Assembly (NCBI RefSeq): GCF_026183895.1
Contig: NZ_JAPFQI010000015.1
Location: 1 to 64,000 of the forward strand
Reading direction: 5' to 3'
DNA from: Sabulicella glaciei
Lineage (GTDB): Bacteria > Pseudomonadota > Alphaproteobacteria > Acetobacterales > Acetobacteraceae
Length of the DNA stretch: 64,000 bases
The translations under genes and the position numbers were made by a program. Below, piece after piece: positions 1 to 9,428 of the stretch (positions within the stretch are counted from its first letter, which is position 1; each line of letters begins with the position of its first letter). The notes under the pieces were generated by a model, which was given only the letters and a program-made list of their open reading frames with translations, did no database searches and was not told where the DNA came from.

Positions 1-149
1 TCTCCAGCCGGTGTGAGCGGCGAAGCAGGAGCCCGCGTGCTGCGAGCGACGCCGAAGGGAAGACCACGGCCCGCACGTCAGAATGCCGCGCCGAGACACT
101 CCCGCGCACAGGTCTCCCAGGCTTCCCCTTCCACGACAAGGGGGAAACC

Positions 150-461
150 ATGATTCACGTTCTGGCCATCATCACCGCCAAGCCAGGCATGCGCGACGCC
201 GTGCTCACGGAGTTCCGCGCCAACATGCCCGCCGTCCATGCCGAGAATGGCTGCATCGAGTACGCCCCCGCCGTGGATGCCGAGGGCTTCGGCAAGGTGC
301 AGACCCCCTTCGGTCCCGACAGCTTCGTCGTGATCGAGAAGTGGGAAAGCCCGGAGGCGCTGAAGGCTCATTCGGCGGCTCCGCACATGGCCGCCTACGC
401 CGCTCGCACCCGCGAGATGATCGCGAGCCGCGTCATCCACATCCTGAGCTCGGCGGGCTGA
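150..461 (+). CDS. Putative quinol monooxygenase (ABM domain)
   Basis: A 103-residue protein that is essentially one antibiotic-biosynthesis-monooxygenase (ABM/YgiN-type) ferredoxin-like domain. It opens with the beta strand MIHVLAIITAKPG, has the C-E-Y segment near residues 30-33, the central FVVIEKWESPEALKAH strand-helix around residues 59-74, and the helix HMAAYAARTREM that closes the fold. Members form small dimers acting on quinols or other redox compounds, or protecting against them; the substrate cannot be told from sequence. The ATG follows a GGGGG-rich ribosome site at normal distance. It converges on lpdA with a shared hairpin between them. Confidence 0.85.
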   Translation: MIHVLAIITAKPGMRDAVLTEFRANMPAVHAENGCIEYAPAVDAEGFGKVQTPFGPDSFVVIEKWESPEALKAHSAAPHMAAYAARTREMIASRVIHILSSAG

Positions 462-467
462 CGGGGA

Positions 468-487
468 GCGGGGGCCGAAGCCCCGCG
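468..487. terminator. Hairpin between convergent genes
   Basis: GGGGC-CGAA-GCCCC (471-484) forms a tight tetraloop hairpin with a possible bulged GC extension, just after the monooxygenase stop and before the lpdA stop. It could end transcription from both sides. It has no T-run, so this is a structural guess. Confidence 0.4.
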
Positions 488-491
488 CCGC

Positions 492-1883
492 TCAGATGTG
501 CAGCGGGCGCCCGTCCACGGCCAGCGCCGCTTCCTTCACCGCCTCGCTCAGCGAGGGGTGGGCGTGGCTGGTGCGGGCCACGTCCTCGGCGCTTGCGCCG
601 AACTCGATGGCCAGCGCCAGCTCCGCGATCAGCGTGCCGGCATCCGGCCCGATGATGTGGGCGCCCAGGAGCCGGTCGGTCTTGTCGTCGGCCAGCAGCT
701 TCACGAAGCCGTCCGTGTCGCCCATGGCGCGGGCGCGGCCATTGGCGGTGAAAGGGAACTTGCCGGCGCGGTAGCCCTGGCCGCGCGCCTTCAGCTGCTC
801 CTCCGTCTCGCCGACCGAAGCGACCTCGGGCCAGGTGTACACGACGCCGGGGATGGCGCCGTAATTCACGTGGGGCTGCTGCCCGGCCAGCTGTTCGGCG
901 AGGGCCACGCCCTCCTCTTCCGCCTTGTGGGCCAGCATCGGGCCCACGATCACGTCGCCGATGGCCCAGATGCCGGGGACATTGGTGGCGAAGTGCCCGT
1001 CGGTCTTGACGCGGCCGCGCTCATCCAGCTCGACGCCGGCTTCCTTCAGGCCCAGGCTCTCGACATAGGGGCGGCGGCCGATGGCCAGCAGCACCACGTC
1101 GCAGCGCAGCGTTTCCGCCTCGCCGCCCGCCGCCGGCTCCAGCGTGAGGTCGACCCCGGAATCACCGACCGCCGCCCCGGTCACCTTGGTCTTGAGGCGG
1201 AACTTCATGCCCTGCTTGCCCAGGATGCGCTCGAAGGCCTTGCCGACCTCGCCATCCATGCCGGGGACGAGGCGGTCCAGGAACTCCACCACCGTCACCT
1301 CGGCGCCCAGGCGGCGCCATACGCTGCCCAGCTCCAGTCCGATATAGCCGCCGCCGATCACGACGAGGTGCCCGGGCACCTCCTCCAGTTCCAGCCCGCC
1401 GGTCGAGGTGACGACGCGCTTCTCGTCCACCTCGACGCCGGGGAGGGGGATGCTCTCGCTGCCCGTGGCGATGACGATGTGCTTGGCCGCGTATTCCTCG
1501 CCATTCACGGCGACCTTGCCCGGCGCCGTGATCCGCCCCTCGCCCTTCAGCCAGGTCACCTTGTGCTTGCGGAACAGGAACTCGATGCCCTTGACGTTGG
1601 AGGACACGACCTCACCCTTGCGGGCCTGCATCCGCGCGAGGTCCAGCCCCACGGAGCCGACCTGCACGCCATGGTCGGCCAGCTTGTGCTTCGCCTCCTC
1701 GAAATGCTCGGAGGATTGGAGCAGCGCTTTGGAAGGGATGCAGCCGACATTGAGGCAGGTGCCGCCCAGCGTCGCGCGCTTCTCCACGCAGGCCACCTTC
1801 ATGCCGAGCTGCGCGGCGCGGATGGCGCAGACATAGCCGCCGGGGCCGGCGCCGATGACGATGACGTCGAAACTGTCGGACAT
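492..1883 (-). CDS. lpdA: Dihydrolipoyl dehydrogenase (E3)
   Basis: A flavoprotein of 463 residues that reoxidises dihydrolipoyl groups of 2-oxoacid dehydrogenase complexes or the glycine cleavage system with NAD+. The FAD-binding GAGPGG motif is at residues 11-16, the redox disulfide is Cys43/Cys48 in GGTCLNVGC, an NAD-binding GGGYIGLE segment lies mid-protein, and the C-terminal HAHPSLSEA contains the catalytic His-Glu pair. The start chosen gives [11 protein letters not shown] and has GAGGA six bases upstream; longer in-frame extensions lack family similarity. No E1 or E2 gene adjoins it. The 160-nt divergent gap to the TctC gene holds a 6-bp inverted repeat (1956-1968), a possible operator. 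Confidence 0.95.
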   Translation of the reverse strand: MSDSFDVIVIGAGPGGYVCAIRAAQLGMKVACVEKRATLGGTCLNVGCIPSKALLQSSEHFEEAKHKLADHGVQVGSVGLDLARMQARKGEVVSSNVKGIEFLFRKHKVTWLKGEGRITAPGKVAVNGEEYAAKHIVIATGSESIPLPGVEVDEKRVVTSTGGLELEEVPGHLVVIGGGYIGLELGSVWRRLGAEVTVVEFLDRLVPGMDGEVGKAFERILGKQGMKFRLKTKVTGAAVGDSGVDLTLEPAAGGEAETLRCDVVLLAIGRRPYVESLGLKEAGVELDERGRVKTDGHFATNVPGIWAIGDVIVGPMLAHKAEEEGVALAEQLAGQQPHVNYGAIPGVVYTWPEVASVGETEEQLKARGQGYRAGKFPFTANGRARAMGDTDGFVKLLADDKTDRLLGAHIIGPDAGTLIAELALAIEFGASAEDVARTSHAHPSLSEAVKEAALAVDGRPLHI

Positions 1884-2043
1884 GGAATTCCTCACGCGTG
1901 GGCCCACGGCTCTTAGCCCATGCCGGGAATCGCGCCAATCGCGCCGGCCCGAAACCGCTTGGCAAGCGCGGCCGGTCCGTGGCCAAATCGGGAGATGACG
2001 GCGCCGCAAGATGCGCCGGGAAGATTCTACGGAGGTTTTGTCC

Positions 2044-3027
2044 ATGTCACGGCTGACGCGCCGCTCCGCCCTCGCGACCCTGGGTGTGGTCGGTGGTGCT
2101 TCCACGCTTTCGTTGCCCGCTCTGGGCCAGTCCCGCTTTCCCGAGCGTCCGATCCGCCTGATCGTCCCCTGGCCCCCCGGCGGCTCCGCTGACGCGCAGC
2201 TCCGCTCGCTCGGCGAATTGGCCGGCCGCGCCCTGGGCCAGCCCGTGGTGATCGAGAACCGGCCCGGCGCCGGCGGCACGCTGCACGCCATCCACCTCGC
2301 GCGCGAGGCGCGGCCGGATGGCTACACGCTGGGGCAGATGCACCTTTCCGTCGTGCGGCGCCCCTTCCTGGTCAGCCGGCCGCAGTGGGACACGACGACC
2401 GACTTCACCAACATCATCGGCCTGACCGGCTGGCTCTTCGGCATGGCGGTGCCGGCCAACAGCCCGTTCCGCACCTATCGCGACATGATCACCTACGCGA
2501 AGGCCAATCCGGGCCGGGTCACCTACTCGACCTCCGGCATCGCCACCACCAACCACCTCGCCATGGAAGACCTCGCGCTGCGGGAAGGGGTGGAGTTCCT
2601 GCACGTGCCGTTCCGCGGCTCCAACGAGGGGGTCACGGCGGCGCTGGGCGGGCAGGTCCACATGGTGGCCGACAGCTCGGCCTGGGCGCCGCAGGTGGAG
2701 GCGGGCTCCATGCGCCTGCTGTCCGTCTGGAGCGCGGAGCGCGCCCCACGCTTCCCCGACGTGCCGACGCTGAAAGAGCTGGGCCACGACATCGTCGTGA
2801 CCAGCAACTACGGCATCAGCGGCCCGCCGCGCATGGATCCGGGCATCGTGAAGGTGCTGCACGACACGTTCCGCACGGCGCTGATGAGCGAGGAGAACAC
2901 GCGCGTCCGGAACCAGTTCGACATGCCGCTGGTCTATCTCAGCACCGAGGAATACCAGGACTTCATCGTCCGCCGCGCCGCCTGGGAGCGCGACATGGTG
3001 AACCGCCTCGGCATCAAGATGGAGTAG
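2044..3027 (+). CDS. TctC/Bug-type extracytoplasmic solute receptor 1
   Basis: A periplasmic solute-binding protein of about 327 residues, tripartite tricarboxylate transporter (TctC) family. The N-terminus has a twin-arginine-like signal ([10 protein letters not shown]) ending near SLPALGQ. The mature part starts [16 protein letters not shown], the classic Bug strand and ligand loop, followed by the conserved Asp of SADAQLR. The pocket segment [11 protein letters not shown] is shared with the next gene. Start ATG 2044 is set by GGAGG at 2031-2035. Such receptors bind carboxylates; the ligand is unknown. No TctA or TctB membrane gene is in the window, so it is an orphan receptor here. Confidence 0.9.
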   Translation: MSRLTRRSALATLGVVGGASTLSLPALGQSRFPERPIRLIVPWPPGGSADAQLRSLGELAGRALGQPVVIENRPGAGGTLHAIHLAREARPDGYTLGQMHLSVVRRPFLVSRPQWDTTTDFTNIIGLTGWLFGMAVPANSPFRTYRDMITYAKANPGRVTYSTSGIATTNHLAMEDLALREGVEFLHVPFRGSNEGVTAALGGQVHMVADSSAWAPQVEAGSMRLLSVWSAERAPRFPDVPTLKELGHDIVVTSNYGISGPPRMDPGIVKVLHDTFRTALMSEENTRVRNQFDMPLVYLSTEEYQDFIVRRAAWERDMVNRLGIKME

Positions 3028-3096
3028 CCATCAGGCGGGACGAGGCAGGGTGAAAGCGCCACGGCCGGAAAGGCCGGGCGCATACAGGGAGGTTTC

Positions 3097-4071
3097 ATGA
3101 GCATGACCACGAGACGCCGCGCGCTGCTGGGCGCGCTCGCCGCCGCGCCGCTGGCCACGCCGGCCTTCGGCCAGGCGCGCTACCCCAACCGGCCTATCCG
3201 CTTCCTGATCCCCTGGCCGCCCGGTGGCAGCCTGGACGCGCTGCACCGCGCGATGTTCGAGGTGATCCACAAGGACACCGGCCAGCCGGTGGTGATCGAG
3301 AACATGCCAGGCGCCCGCGGCACCCGCGCCGCGATCTTCCTGATCCAGCAGGCGCGGCCGGACGGCTACACCCTGGCGCATCACCACCTGTCCATCCTGC
3401 GCCACCCCTACCTGACGCGGGCGCAGACCTGGGACCCGGTGAACGACTTTTCCTACATCATGCAGCTGACGGGTTTCGTGTTCGGCACGGTGGTGCGGGC
3501 CGACAGCCCGTTCCGCACCTGGCAGGAGCTCATCGCCCACGCCAAGGCCAATCCGGGGCGGCTGACATATTCCACCTCGGGTATCGCGACCACCAACCAC
3601 ATCGCCAAGGAGGAGATCTTGGCGCGGGAGGGCGCGCGGATGGAGCACATCCCGATGCGCGGCGCGCAGGAGGGGGTGACGGCGCTGCTGGGCCGGCAGA
3701 TCGACATGATCAGCGACGCCCAGGCGTGGCGCCCGCAGGTGGAGAACGGGGATTTCCGCCTCCTGTCCGCCTGGACGCCCACGCGCCTCGGCAGCGCGCC
3801 GAATGCGCCGACCCTGCGCGAGCTGGGCTACGGCATGAGCGTGACCAGCCCCTATGGCATCGCCGGTCCCAAGGGCTTGGACCCCGAGATCGTCGACCGG
3901 CTGCACCGGCTGTTCAAGAAAGCCATGGAGGACGAGACCTCCCAGGCGATCATGACCCGGTGGGAGATGCCGCGCGAATATCTCGGCCCCGCGGAATACC
4001 TGGCCTTCGCGCGGGAACGGGTGATTTACGAGCAGGAAATGGTGCGGCGCCTGAACCTCAGCATCGACTGA
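3097..4071 (+). CDS. TctC/Bug-type extracytoplasmic solute receptor 2
   Basis: A second TctC-family receptor (324 residues) directly after the first, clearly a tandem paralogue: both have RPIRxxxPWPPGGS, RPDGYTL, AKANPGR and the identical [11 protein letters not shown] segment. The signal sequence has TTRRRALLGAL, a twin-arginine-like motif, ending near TPAFGQ. GGAGG at 3088-3092 fixes the ATG. The 69-nt gap suggests co-transcription with receptor 1. The loop after PPGGS keeps the Asp (LDALHR) typical of carboxylate-binding Bug proteins. The two may supply related ligands to a shared permease elsewhere, or act in sensing. Confidence 0.9.
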   Translation: MSMTTRRRALLGALAAAPLATPAFGQARYPNRPIRFLIPWPPGGSLDALHRAMFEVIHKDTGQPVVIENMPGARGTRAAIFLIQQARPDGYTLAHHHLSILRHPYLTRAQTWDPVNDFSYIMQLTGFVFGTVVRADSPFRTWQELIAHAKANPGRLTYSTSGIATTNHIAKEEILAREGARMEHIPMRGAQEGVTALLGRQIDMISDAQAWRPQVENGDFRLLSAWTPTRLGSAPNAPTLRELGYGMSVTSPYGIAGPKGLDPEIVDRLHRLFKKAMEDETSQAIMTRWEMPREYLGPAEYLAFARERVIYEQEMVRRLNLSID

Positions 4072-4085
4072 GGCGCCGCAGAGGC

Positions 4086-4109
4086 GGGGCTGGCCGTCAG
4101 GCCAGTCCC
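4086..4109. terminator. Convergent hairpin terminator
   Basis: GGGGCTGGCC-GTCA-GGCCAGTCCC gives a 10-bp stem (one G-T pair) with a four-base loop. It sits between the TctC receptor stop and the argF stop and overlaps the argF stop codon. It probably serves both strands. There is no T-run. Confidence 0.5.
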
Positions 4110-5047
4110 ATCGCCCAGAGCAGGATGCCCTTCTGCGCGTGCAGGCGGTTCTCCGCCTCGTCGAACACCACGCTCTGCGGGCCGTCCATGACCTCGTCCG
4201 TGATCTCCTCCCCGCGATGGGCGGGCAGGCAATGCATCACGATGGCATCCGGCGCCGCATGGCGCAGCAGGGCGGAATTGAGCTGGTAGGGGGCGAGGAG
4301 GTTGTGGCGGTTCTGCCCCTCCGCCGTCTTCTCGTCGCTCATCGAGATCCAGCAATCGGTCACCACGGCGCGGGCGTCGCGCACGGCGGCGGCCGGGTCG
4401 CCGGTCAGCTCGATCCGCGCGCCCTCGCGCTTCGCCCAGGCCAGGAGCTCCGCGGGCGGGCGCAGCATCTCCGGCGTGGCGATGCGCAGCGTGAAGTCGA
4501 AGCGCGCCGCGGCCTGGATGAAGCTCTGCGCCACGTTGTTGCCGTCGCCGGTCCAGGCCACGACCTGCCCGGCGATGGGGCCGCGATGCTCCTCGAAGGT
4601 CATCACGTCCGCCATCAGCTGGCAGGGGTGGGAGATGTTGGTGAGGCCGTTGATCACCGGGATGGTGGCGTGCTCGGCCAGTTCCCGGATGTTGGACACG
4701 TCCGAGGTGCGGAGCATGATCGCGTCCACGTAGCGCGACAGGACGCGCGCCGTGTCCTTCACGCTTTCGCCGCGCTTCAGCTGGATCTCCTTGGCGGTCA
4801 GCACCAGCGGCTCGCCGCCCAGCTGCCGGATCCCGACCTCGAAGGAGACGCGGGTGCGGGTGGAGGGCAGCTCGAAGATCATGGCGACGGTCTTGCCCGC
4901 CAGCGGCTTGCCGCTGATCTCGCCGCGCTTCGCACGCTTGCCGAGTTCCAGCATGTGGCGGAGGGTCGGCCCGTCCAGGTCCATCAATTCAAGGAAGTGG
5001 CGCGGCGCGCCACCTCCGGTCTCGACCGTCTTCAAGGCTGCGCTCAC
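4097..5047 (-). CDS. argF: Ornithine carbamoyltransferase
   Basis: Condenses carbamoyl phosphate with ornithine to citrulline in arginine synthesis. The 316-residue protein carries the carbamoyl-phosphate loop STRTR (residues 62-66), HPCQ (140-143) and the ornithine-side motif [10 protein letters not shown] (272-281). The start is a GTG at 5047 that overlaps the argD stop as GTGA, with a perfect AGGAGG seven bases upstream inside argD; the next ATG would remove the conserved N-terminal helix. Translation is thus probably coupled to argD. The length is usual for the family. Confidence 0.95.
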   Translation of the reverse strand: MSAALKTVETGGGAPRHFLELMDLDGPTLRHMLELGKRAKRGEISGKPLAGKTVAMIFELPSTRTRVSFEVGIRQLGGEPLVLTAKEIQLKRGESVKDTARVLSRYVDAIMLRTSDVSNIRELAEHATIPVINGLTNISHPCQLMADVMTFEEHRGPIAGQVVAWTGDGNNVAQSFIQAAARFDFTLRIATPEMLRPPAELLAWAKREGARIELTGDPAAAVRDARAVVTDCWISMSDEKTAEGQNRHNLLAPYQLNSALLRHAAPDAIVMHCLPAHRGEEITDEVMDGPQSVVFDEAENRLHAQKGILLWAMGLA

Positions 5048-6267
5048 TTCGCCGCCTCCTGCGAGGCGGAGGGCGTCATGCGGCGGCAAGCGCGGTCCAG
5101 CATTTCCAGCGCCTGGTCGACTTCCGCCTCCGTGATGATGAGGGGAGGGGCAACGCGCAGCACGTTCTGGCCTGCGGCCACGGTCAGCAGCCCCTCGGCC
5201 ACGCAGGCGGCCTGCATCTCCGTGTTGGCGATGCCGGGGCGAAGCTGGAGGCCGATCAGCAGCCCCGCGCCGCGCACGCCTTCCGCCACCGTCGGATGGC
5301 GCTCGGCCAGGACCTCGAAGCCGCGCCACAAATGGCGCGCGACGCGGTCCACCTGATCGAGGAAGCCGGGGGCGAGCACCACGTCCAGCACGGCATTGCC
5401 GGCGGTGCAGGCCAGCGGGCCGCCGCCATAGGTCGTGCCATGGGTGCCGGGCTTCAGGTGCTGCGCCACCTTCTCCTTCGCCAGGATGGCGCCGAGCGGG
5501 AAGCCGCCGCCGATGCCCTTGGCCGCCGACATCACGTCGGGCTCGATCCCGGCCCATTGATGCGCCCAGAGCTTGCCGGAGCGGCCCATGCCGGTCTGCA
5601 CCTCGTCCAGCGCCAGCAGCAGGCCGAACTCGTCGCACACCGCGCGCAACTCCCGCAGGAAGCGGAGCTCGGCCGGGCGGACGCCGCCCTCGCCCTGGAT
5701 GGGCTCGATCATGATGCCCGCCGTTTCCGGCGTGATCGCGTCGCGGACGGCATTCATGTTGCCGAAGGGCACGTGGTCGAAGCCCTGAACCGGCGGGCCG
5801 AAGCCCGCGAGGTACTTCTCGTTGCCCGTGGCGGCCAGCATGGCGAGGGTGCGGCCGTGGAAGGCGCCCTCGAAGCAGATCATGCGGAAGCGCTCGGGCT
5901 GGCCGTTCTCGGCGTGGTACTTCCGCACCGCCTTGACCATGCCTTCATTGGCCTCGGCGCCCGAGTTGCAGAAGAACACCGAGTCCGCGAAGGACGCCTC
6001 CACGTGGCGCCGGGCCAGTTCCTCGGCCTGCGGCACGCGGTAGAGGTTGGAGACGTGCATCACCTTCGCCGCCTGCTCGGCGATGGCCTTCACGAGGTGC
6101 GGGTGGCCGTGGCCGATGCTGCTGGTGGCGATGCCGGAGCCGAAATCCAGGAATCGTCGCCCGTCCACCGTCCACATCCAGGCGCCTTCGCCCCGCTCAA
6201 AGGCGAGGTCGGCACGGTTGTAGGTGGGCATCAGGGCGGGGATCACGTGGCTGCGCTCCTTGTTCAT
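5044..6267 (-). CDS. argD: Acetylornithine/ornithine aminotransferase
   Basis: A PLP-dependent class III aminotransferase (407 residues) making N-acetylornithine in arginine synthesis; family members often also act on succinyldiaminopimelate. Visible are [14 protein letters not shown] (phosphate-cup region, about 99-112), [17 protein letters not shown] with the PLP-ring Asp, and the Schiff-base lysine K250 in [14 protein letters not shown]. It is the first gene of an argD-argF pair with a 4-nt overlap. No strong ribosome site precedes the ATG. bamE lies 110 nt upstream on the same strand, with a GC-rich 14-nt palindrome (6355-6368) in between. Confidence 0.93.
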   Translation of the reverse strand: MNKERSHVIPALMPTYNRADLAFERGEGAWMWTVDGRRFLDFGSGIATSSIGHGHPHLVKAIAEQAAKVMHVSNLYRVPQAEELARRHVEASFADSVFFCNSGAEANEGMVKAVRKYHAENGQPERFRMICFEGAFHGRTLAMLAATGNEKYLAGFGPPVQGFDHVPFGNMNAVRDAITPETAGIMIEPIQGEGGVRPAELRFLRELRAVCDEFGLLLALDEVQTGMGRSGKLWAHQWAGIEPDVMSAAKGIGGGFPLGAILAKEKVAQHLKPGTHGTTYGGGPLACTAGNAVLDVVLAPGFLDQVDRVARHLWRGFEVLAERHPTVAEGVRGAGLLIGLQLRPGIANTEMQAACVAEGLLTVAAGQNVLRVAPPLIITEAEVDQALEMLDRACRRMTPSASQEAAK

Positions 6268-6376
6268 GCGCGATCAGCCCCGGGCGCGGCTGCGCGCGGG
6301 GGAAGCCGCCAGGATGCCCGAAATCCGGCCCGGCGCAAGGCGGAACTGCCATGCGCCCGGCGCCGGGCTGCGAGGA

Positions 6377-6940
6377 TCAGCGCATCATGCCCGGGGTCGG
6401 CACGCCGACGCCGGCCGTGGTGCCGCCGCCGGAGCCGCTCAGCCCGCCCGGCGTCGCGCCGAAGCGGCCGATATTGCCGAACAGGGCCTGGAGCAGGGTC
6501 CGCTCGTTGCCCGGCGTCGGCGTCTCGCGCGACACGACATCCACCGAGCGCATATCCTGCTCGCCCAGGCGGCGGACATCCCTGACGGTGCCGTTCTCCG
6601 CGAAATCCACCGCGACCACCTGCTGGTTGCGGATGGCGAGGGTGCGGCCCGGCCGCAACTGGCTGGCGCTGCTGATGTAGTACCAGGAATTGTCGGTGAA
6701 GGTGGAGGTGTGGCTGGGCGAGCCCAGCGCCGCCTGCACGTCCTGGCGGGTGGAGACGCCCGGCGTCACCTGGGCCAGCGCCTCCTCCGGCACGGCATGG
6801 CCGCGCGGGATGATCGGGGTCGAGAAGACCTCGCGCGGGCGCTCGGGCAAGGGCGGCAGGTAGGCGCAGCCCGCGAGCGTCCCCCCGGCGAGCAGGGCTG
6901 CCAGGAGGCGAATGTTGACGGTGAGGGGTGCGCGCGCCAT
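6377..6940 (-). CDS. bamE: Outer-membrane assembly lipoprotein BamE (SmpA/OmlA)
   Basis: A 187-residue lipoprotein: a signal peptide ends in the lipobox LAGC with Cys25 as the predicted lipidated residue. The SmpA/OmlA domain follows (about residues 45-120), with GVSTRQDVQAALGSPS, WYYISS and a later VVAVDFAENGTV strand, all hallmarks of BamE. It is expected to sit on the inner leaflet of the outer membrane and support the BamA beta-barrel insertion machine. The C-terminal 50 residues form a Gly/Pro-rich tail longer than in enteric BamE. It is transcribed divergently from the bc1 chaperone gene. Confidence 0.9.
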   Translation of the reverse strand: MARAPLTVNIRLLAALLAGGTLAGCAYLPPLPERPREVFSTPIIPRGHAVPEEALAQVTPGVSTRQDVQAALGSPSHTSTFTDNSWYYISSASQLRPGRTLAIRNQQVVAVDFAENGTVRDVRRLGEQDMRSVDVVSRETPTPGNERTLLQALFGNIGRFGATPGGLSGSGGGTTAGVGVPTPGMMR

Positions 6941-7001
6941 GTGCGGGACTTACCGAGACACCGGCCGCGCGGTCAATCGCGCGGGCTTGCTGGACGCTGC
7001 C

Positions 7002-7532
7002 ATGGGCTTCGCCTCCTTGTTCCGCCGCCCTCCCTTCGAGCGGGAGGGTTTCCTTCTCTACGGCGCCGCCGTGGCCGCGGCGCGGGCGCCCGGGTTGTAT
7101 GCCGGGATCGGCGTGCCCGACACCGCCGCCGGCCGGTTCGAGATGGTCTGCCTGCACACCGGCCTGCTGATCCGCCGCATCCGGGCCGAGGCGACGGAGC
7201 GGACGGACCGCCTCGCCCAGGCGGTGTTCGATGCCATGTTCGCCGACATGGACGTGAACCTGCGGGAGATGGGGATCAGCGACCTGGCCGTGGGCAAGCG
7301 GGTAAAGATGCTCTGGGAAGGCTTCCATGGCCGCGCCACCGCCTATGACGCGGCGCTTGAGGCGGGGGACGAGGCGGCCCTGGCCGCGTCCCTAGCCCGC
7401 AACGCCTGGGTGAAGGCGGAACCGCCGCCCGGCGCGCCCGAGGCCCTGGCCCGCCACGCCGCCGCCGTCGCCGCGCACCTCGCCACCCAGCCCATCGAAG
7501 GCTTCGCGCGCGGGGAGGCGCGCTTTCCATGA
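7002..7532 (+). CDS. Ubiquinol-cytochrome c chaperone (CBP3-like)
   Basis: A 176-residue protein of the ubiquinol-cytochrome c chaperone family (mitochondrial CBP3 homologue). The family core is visible in YAGIGVPDTAAGRFEMV, the HTGLLIRRI helix, the FADMDVNLREMGISDLAVGK block (about residues 80-100) and the MLWEGFHGRA segment. It is thought to assist assembly of cytochrome b in the bc1 complex. The ATG at 7002 gives MGFASLFRR; a longer reading would run into the bamE promoter region. It overlaps the following yceD gene by four bases (ATGA), a common alphaproteobacterial pairing. Confidence 0.9.
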   Translation: MGFASLFRRPPFEREGFLLYGAAVAAARAPGLYAGIGVPDTAAGRFEMVCLHTGLLIRRIRAEATERTDRLAQAVFDAMFADMDVNLREMGISDLAVGKRVKMLWEGFHGRATAYDAALEAGDEAALAASLARNAWVKAEPPPGAPEALARHAAAVAAHLATQPIEGFARGEARFP

Positions 7533-8023
7533 GCGCGGAATTCCATCACCCCCTTGTCCTCGCCAACGTGCCCTCCACCGGCCTCAGCCTGCGCCTCGTC
7601 CCCGATGCCGCGCAGCGTGAGGCGCTGGCGCGCCGCTTCGGCCTGCTCGCCATCCATTCCATGGAGGGGGAGCTCCGCCTCGCGCCGGAATCGGGCGGGC
7701 GCATCGCCGTGTTGGGCACGATCCGGGCCGAGGTGGAGCAGGAATGCGTCGTTTCCCTCGCGCCGCTCCAGGCACGGGTGGAGGAAGGCTTCGCCTGGCG
7801 CCTCCTCCCGGACGGGGTTGAGCCTTCGGACGAGGACGAGGACCCCGACGACATCCCGAGCGAGGACGGTGTCGTGGACCTGGGCGAGACCCTGGCCCAG
7901 CAGCTTTCCCTGGCCCTCGATCCCTATCCCCGCGCGCCCGGCGCGGAGCTTCCGGAGGAGGGGGTTGGCGACGCCGCGCATGGCCCCTTTGCAGCGCTGT
8001 CGAGGCTCAGGAAGCCGCAATAG
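7529..8023 (+). CDS. yceD: YceD/DUF177 family protein
   Basis: A 164-residue DUF177 protein. The diagnostic C-terminal block VVDLGETLAQQLSLALDPYP (about 112-131) is clear, preceded by an acidic stretch (SDEDEDPDDIPSED). In bacteria and plastids this family sits next to rpmF and influences 23S rRNA accumulation, presumably in 50S assembly. Its place immediately before rpmF supports the assignment. The start overlaps the chaperone stop as ATGA, so the two are probably translationally coupled. The paired cysteines seen in some relatives are not present; only one Cys (about residue 73) is visible. Confidence 0.88.
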   Translation: MSAEFHHPLVLANVPSTGLSLRLVPDAAQREALARRFGLLAIHSMEGELRLAPESGGRIAVLGTIRAEVEQECVVSLAPLQARVEEGFAWRLLPDGVEPSDEDEDPDDIPSEDGVVDLGETLAQQLSLALDPYPRAPGAELPEEGVGDAAHGPFAALSRLRKPQ

Positions 8024-8035
8024 GTTGTGCGGCGG

Positions 8036-8059
8036 GCGGGGCGGTGCTATCCGCCCCGC
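8036..8059 (+). terminator. Strong hairpin between yceD and rpmF
   Basis: GCGGGGCGG-TGCTAT-CCGCCCCGC is a perfect 9-bp GC-only stem with a six-base loop, starting 12 nt after the yceD stop. No T-run follows, only TTCC. It may attenuate or process the message so that rpmF and the lipid genes are expressed differently from yceD. Termination itself is unproven. Confidence 0.45.
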
Positions 8060-8137
8060 TTCCTGCCGGGGCGCATGCCGCGGTGGTTCCCGCATGGGCA
8101 TCCGCCCCCATTTCGAACGAGTTGAAAGGCAGCCGCC

Positions 8138-8338
8138 ATGGCCGTCCCCAAGAAGAAGGTTTCGCCCTCCCGCATGGGCATGCGCCGCTCGCACCACGCC
8201 CTGCCGAAGGAGTCGGGCATGGAGTGCTCCAACTGCGGCGAGCTGAAGCGCCCCCACCATGTCTGCGCGTCCTGCGGCCACTATGACGGCAAGGAAGTCG
8301 TCGCGGCCGAGTCCGTGAAGGGTGTGGTCCGCCTCTGA
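8138..8338 (+). CDS. rpmF: 50S ribosomal protein L32
   Basis: A 66-residue L32: starts [20 protein letters not shown] and has the zinc-ribbon cysteines in [15 protein letters not shown]. The four Cys (CxxC around residue 30 and CxxC around residue 43) suggest the zinc-binding C+ form. It is a component of the large ribosomal subunit. The neighbours yceD and plsX are the classic context. A short AAAGG site precedes the ATG. Confidence 0.97.
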   Translation: MAVPKKKVSPSRMGMRRSHHALPKESGMECSNCGELKRPHHVCASCGHYDGKEVVAAESVKGVVRL

Positions 8339-8375
8339 CGGCGACGGAACGGCGCGGGGCCATCCTGGCGTGAAC

Positions 8376-9425
8376 ATGACGGCTCCCGCCGACGGAAATC
8401 TGCGGCGTTTCTCCCTCGCGGTGGACGCGATGGGCGGCGACAACGCGCCCGAGGCCGTTCTGGACGGGCTCGAGCTCGCGGCCGAGCGCCACCCCGGCGC
8501 CTCCTTTCTGGTGGTGGGCGACGAGGCGCGTCTTTCCGCCCTGCTCGCCACCCGGCCGCGCGCGGCCCGGCTTTGCGTGCTGCGCCACGCGCCGCAAGCC
8601 GTTCCCGGCGACATGAAGCCGACCCAGGCCCTGCGGATCCGCGACTCCTCCATGCGCATCGCGATCGACGCCGTGGCGCAGGGCGAGGCGGCGGCCGTGG
8701 TCTCGTCCGGCAATACCGGCGCGCTGATGGCGCTGGCCAAGATCGTCATCAAGACCATGCCGGAGATCAGCCGGCCGGCGCTGGCCGCCATCACCCCTTC
8801 CGCGCGCGGCGACGTGGTGATGCTGGACCTCGGCGCCAACGTGCAGTGCGACGCGCGCAACCTGATCGAGTTCGCCATCATGGGCGACGCCTTCGCCCGC
8901 GCCGTGCTCGGCCTGCCCGCGCCCACGCTGGGCCTGCTGAACGTCGGCTCGGAGGAGCTGAAGGGCGACGACCGCGTGCGCGAGGCGGCGGAAACGCTGC
9001 GCGCCCAGCCCGGCCTCGCCTTCCATGGCTTCGTCGAGGGGCACGACATCGCTGCCGGCACGGTGGACGTGGTGGTGACGGACGGCTTCACCGGCAATGT
9101 CGCCCTCAAGACCGGCGAGGGCGCGCTGAAGCTGATGCGCGACCTCTTACGCCAGGTCTTCACCTCCTCCATCCCGGCCCGCGCCGGCTACCTGCTGGCG
9201 CGCCCCGCGCTGGAGCGGCTGCGCGAATGGATGGACCCGCGCCGCTACAATGGCGCCATCCTGCTTGGGCTGAACGGCGTGGTGGTGAAGTCGCATGGCG
9301 GCACCGACGCCACCGGCTTCGCCCATGCGGTGGACGTCGCCATGGACATGGTGACCCACGGCTTCACCCAGACCATCCGCGACAGCCTGTCCCGCCTCGC
9401 GGCCTCTCCCGTCACCCAGGACTGA
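8376..9425 (+). CDS. plsX: Phosphate acyltransferase PlsX
   Basis: Converts acyl-ACP to acyl-phosphate, the first step of the PlsX/PlsY route to phosphatidic acid; a peripheral membrane enzyme. The 349-residue protein shows the N-terminal VDAMGGDNAP signature, SSGNTGALMA (about 110), LDLGANVQCD, NVGSEELKGD and VTDGFTGNVALKTGEG. The start ATG 8376 is preferred; a GTG six bases upstream is a rival. It lies 37 nt after rpmF and three nt before fabH, so these are surely one transcript. Confidence 0.95.
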   Translation: MTAPADGNLRRFSLAVDAMGGDNAPEAVLDGLELAAERHPGASFLVVGDEARLSALLATRPRAARLCVLRHAPQAVPGDMKPTQALRIRDSSMRIAIDAVAQGEAAAVVSSGNTGALMALAKIVIKTMPEISRPALAAITPSARGDVVMLDLGANVQCDARNLIEFAIMGDAFARAVLGLPAPTLGLLNVGSEELKGDDRVREAAETLRAQPGLAFHGFVEGHDIAAGTVDVVVTDGFTGNVALKTGEGALKLMRDLLRQVFTSSIPARAGYLLARPALERLREWMDPRRYNGAILLGLNGVVVKSHGGTDATGFAHAVDVAMDMVTHGFTQTIRDSLSRLAASPVTQD

Positions 9426-9428
9426 CCC

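Noticed and set aside
1-149. A possible tail of a + strand gene ending at about position 16
   Set aside because: Only five codons could be seen, so nothing supports a gene; the remaining bases show no feature beyond the ribosome site of the first CDS.
498-1916. A 472-codon open frame opposite lpdA
   Set aside because: It lies antisense to a certain dihydrolipoyl dehydrogenase. Its low-complexity composition is what high-GC antisense frames normally give.
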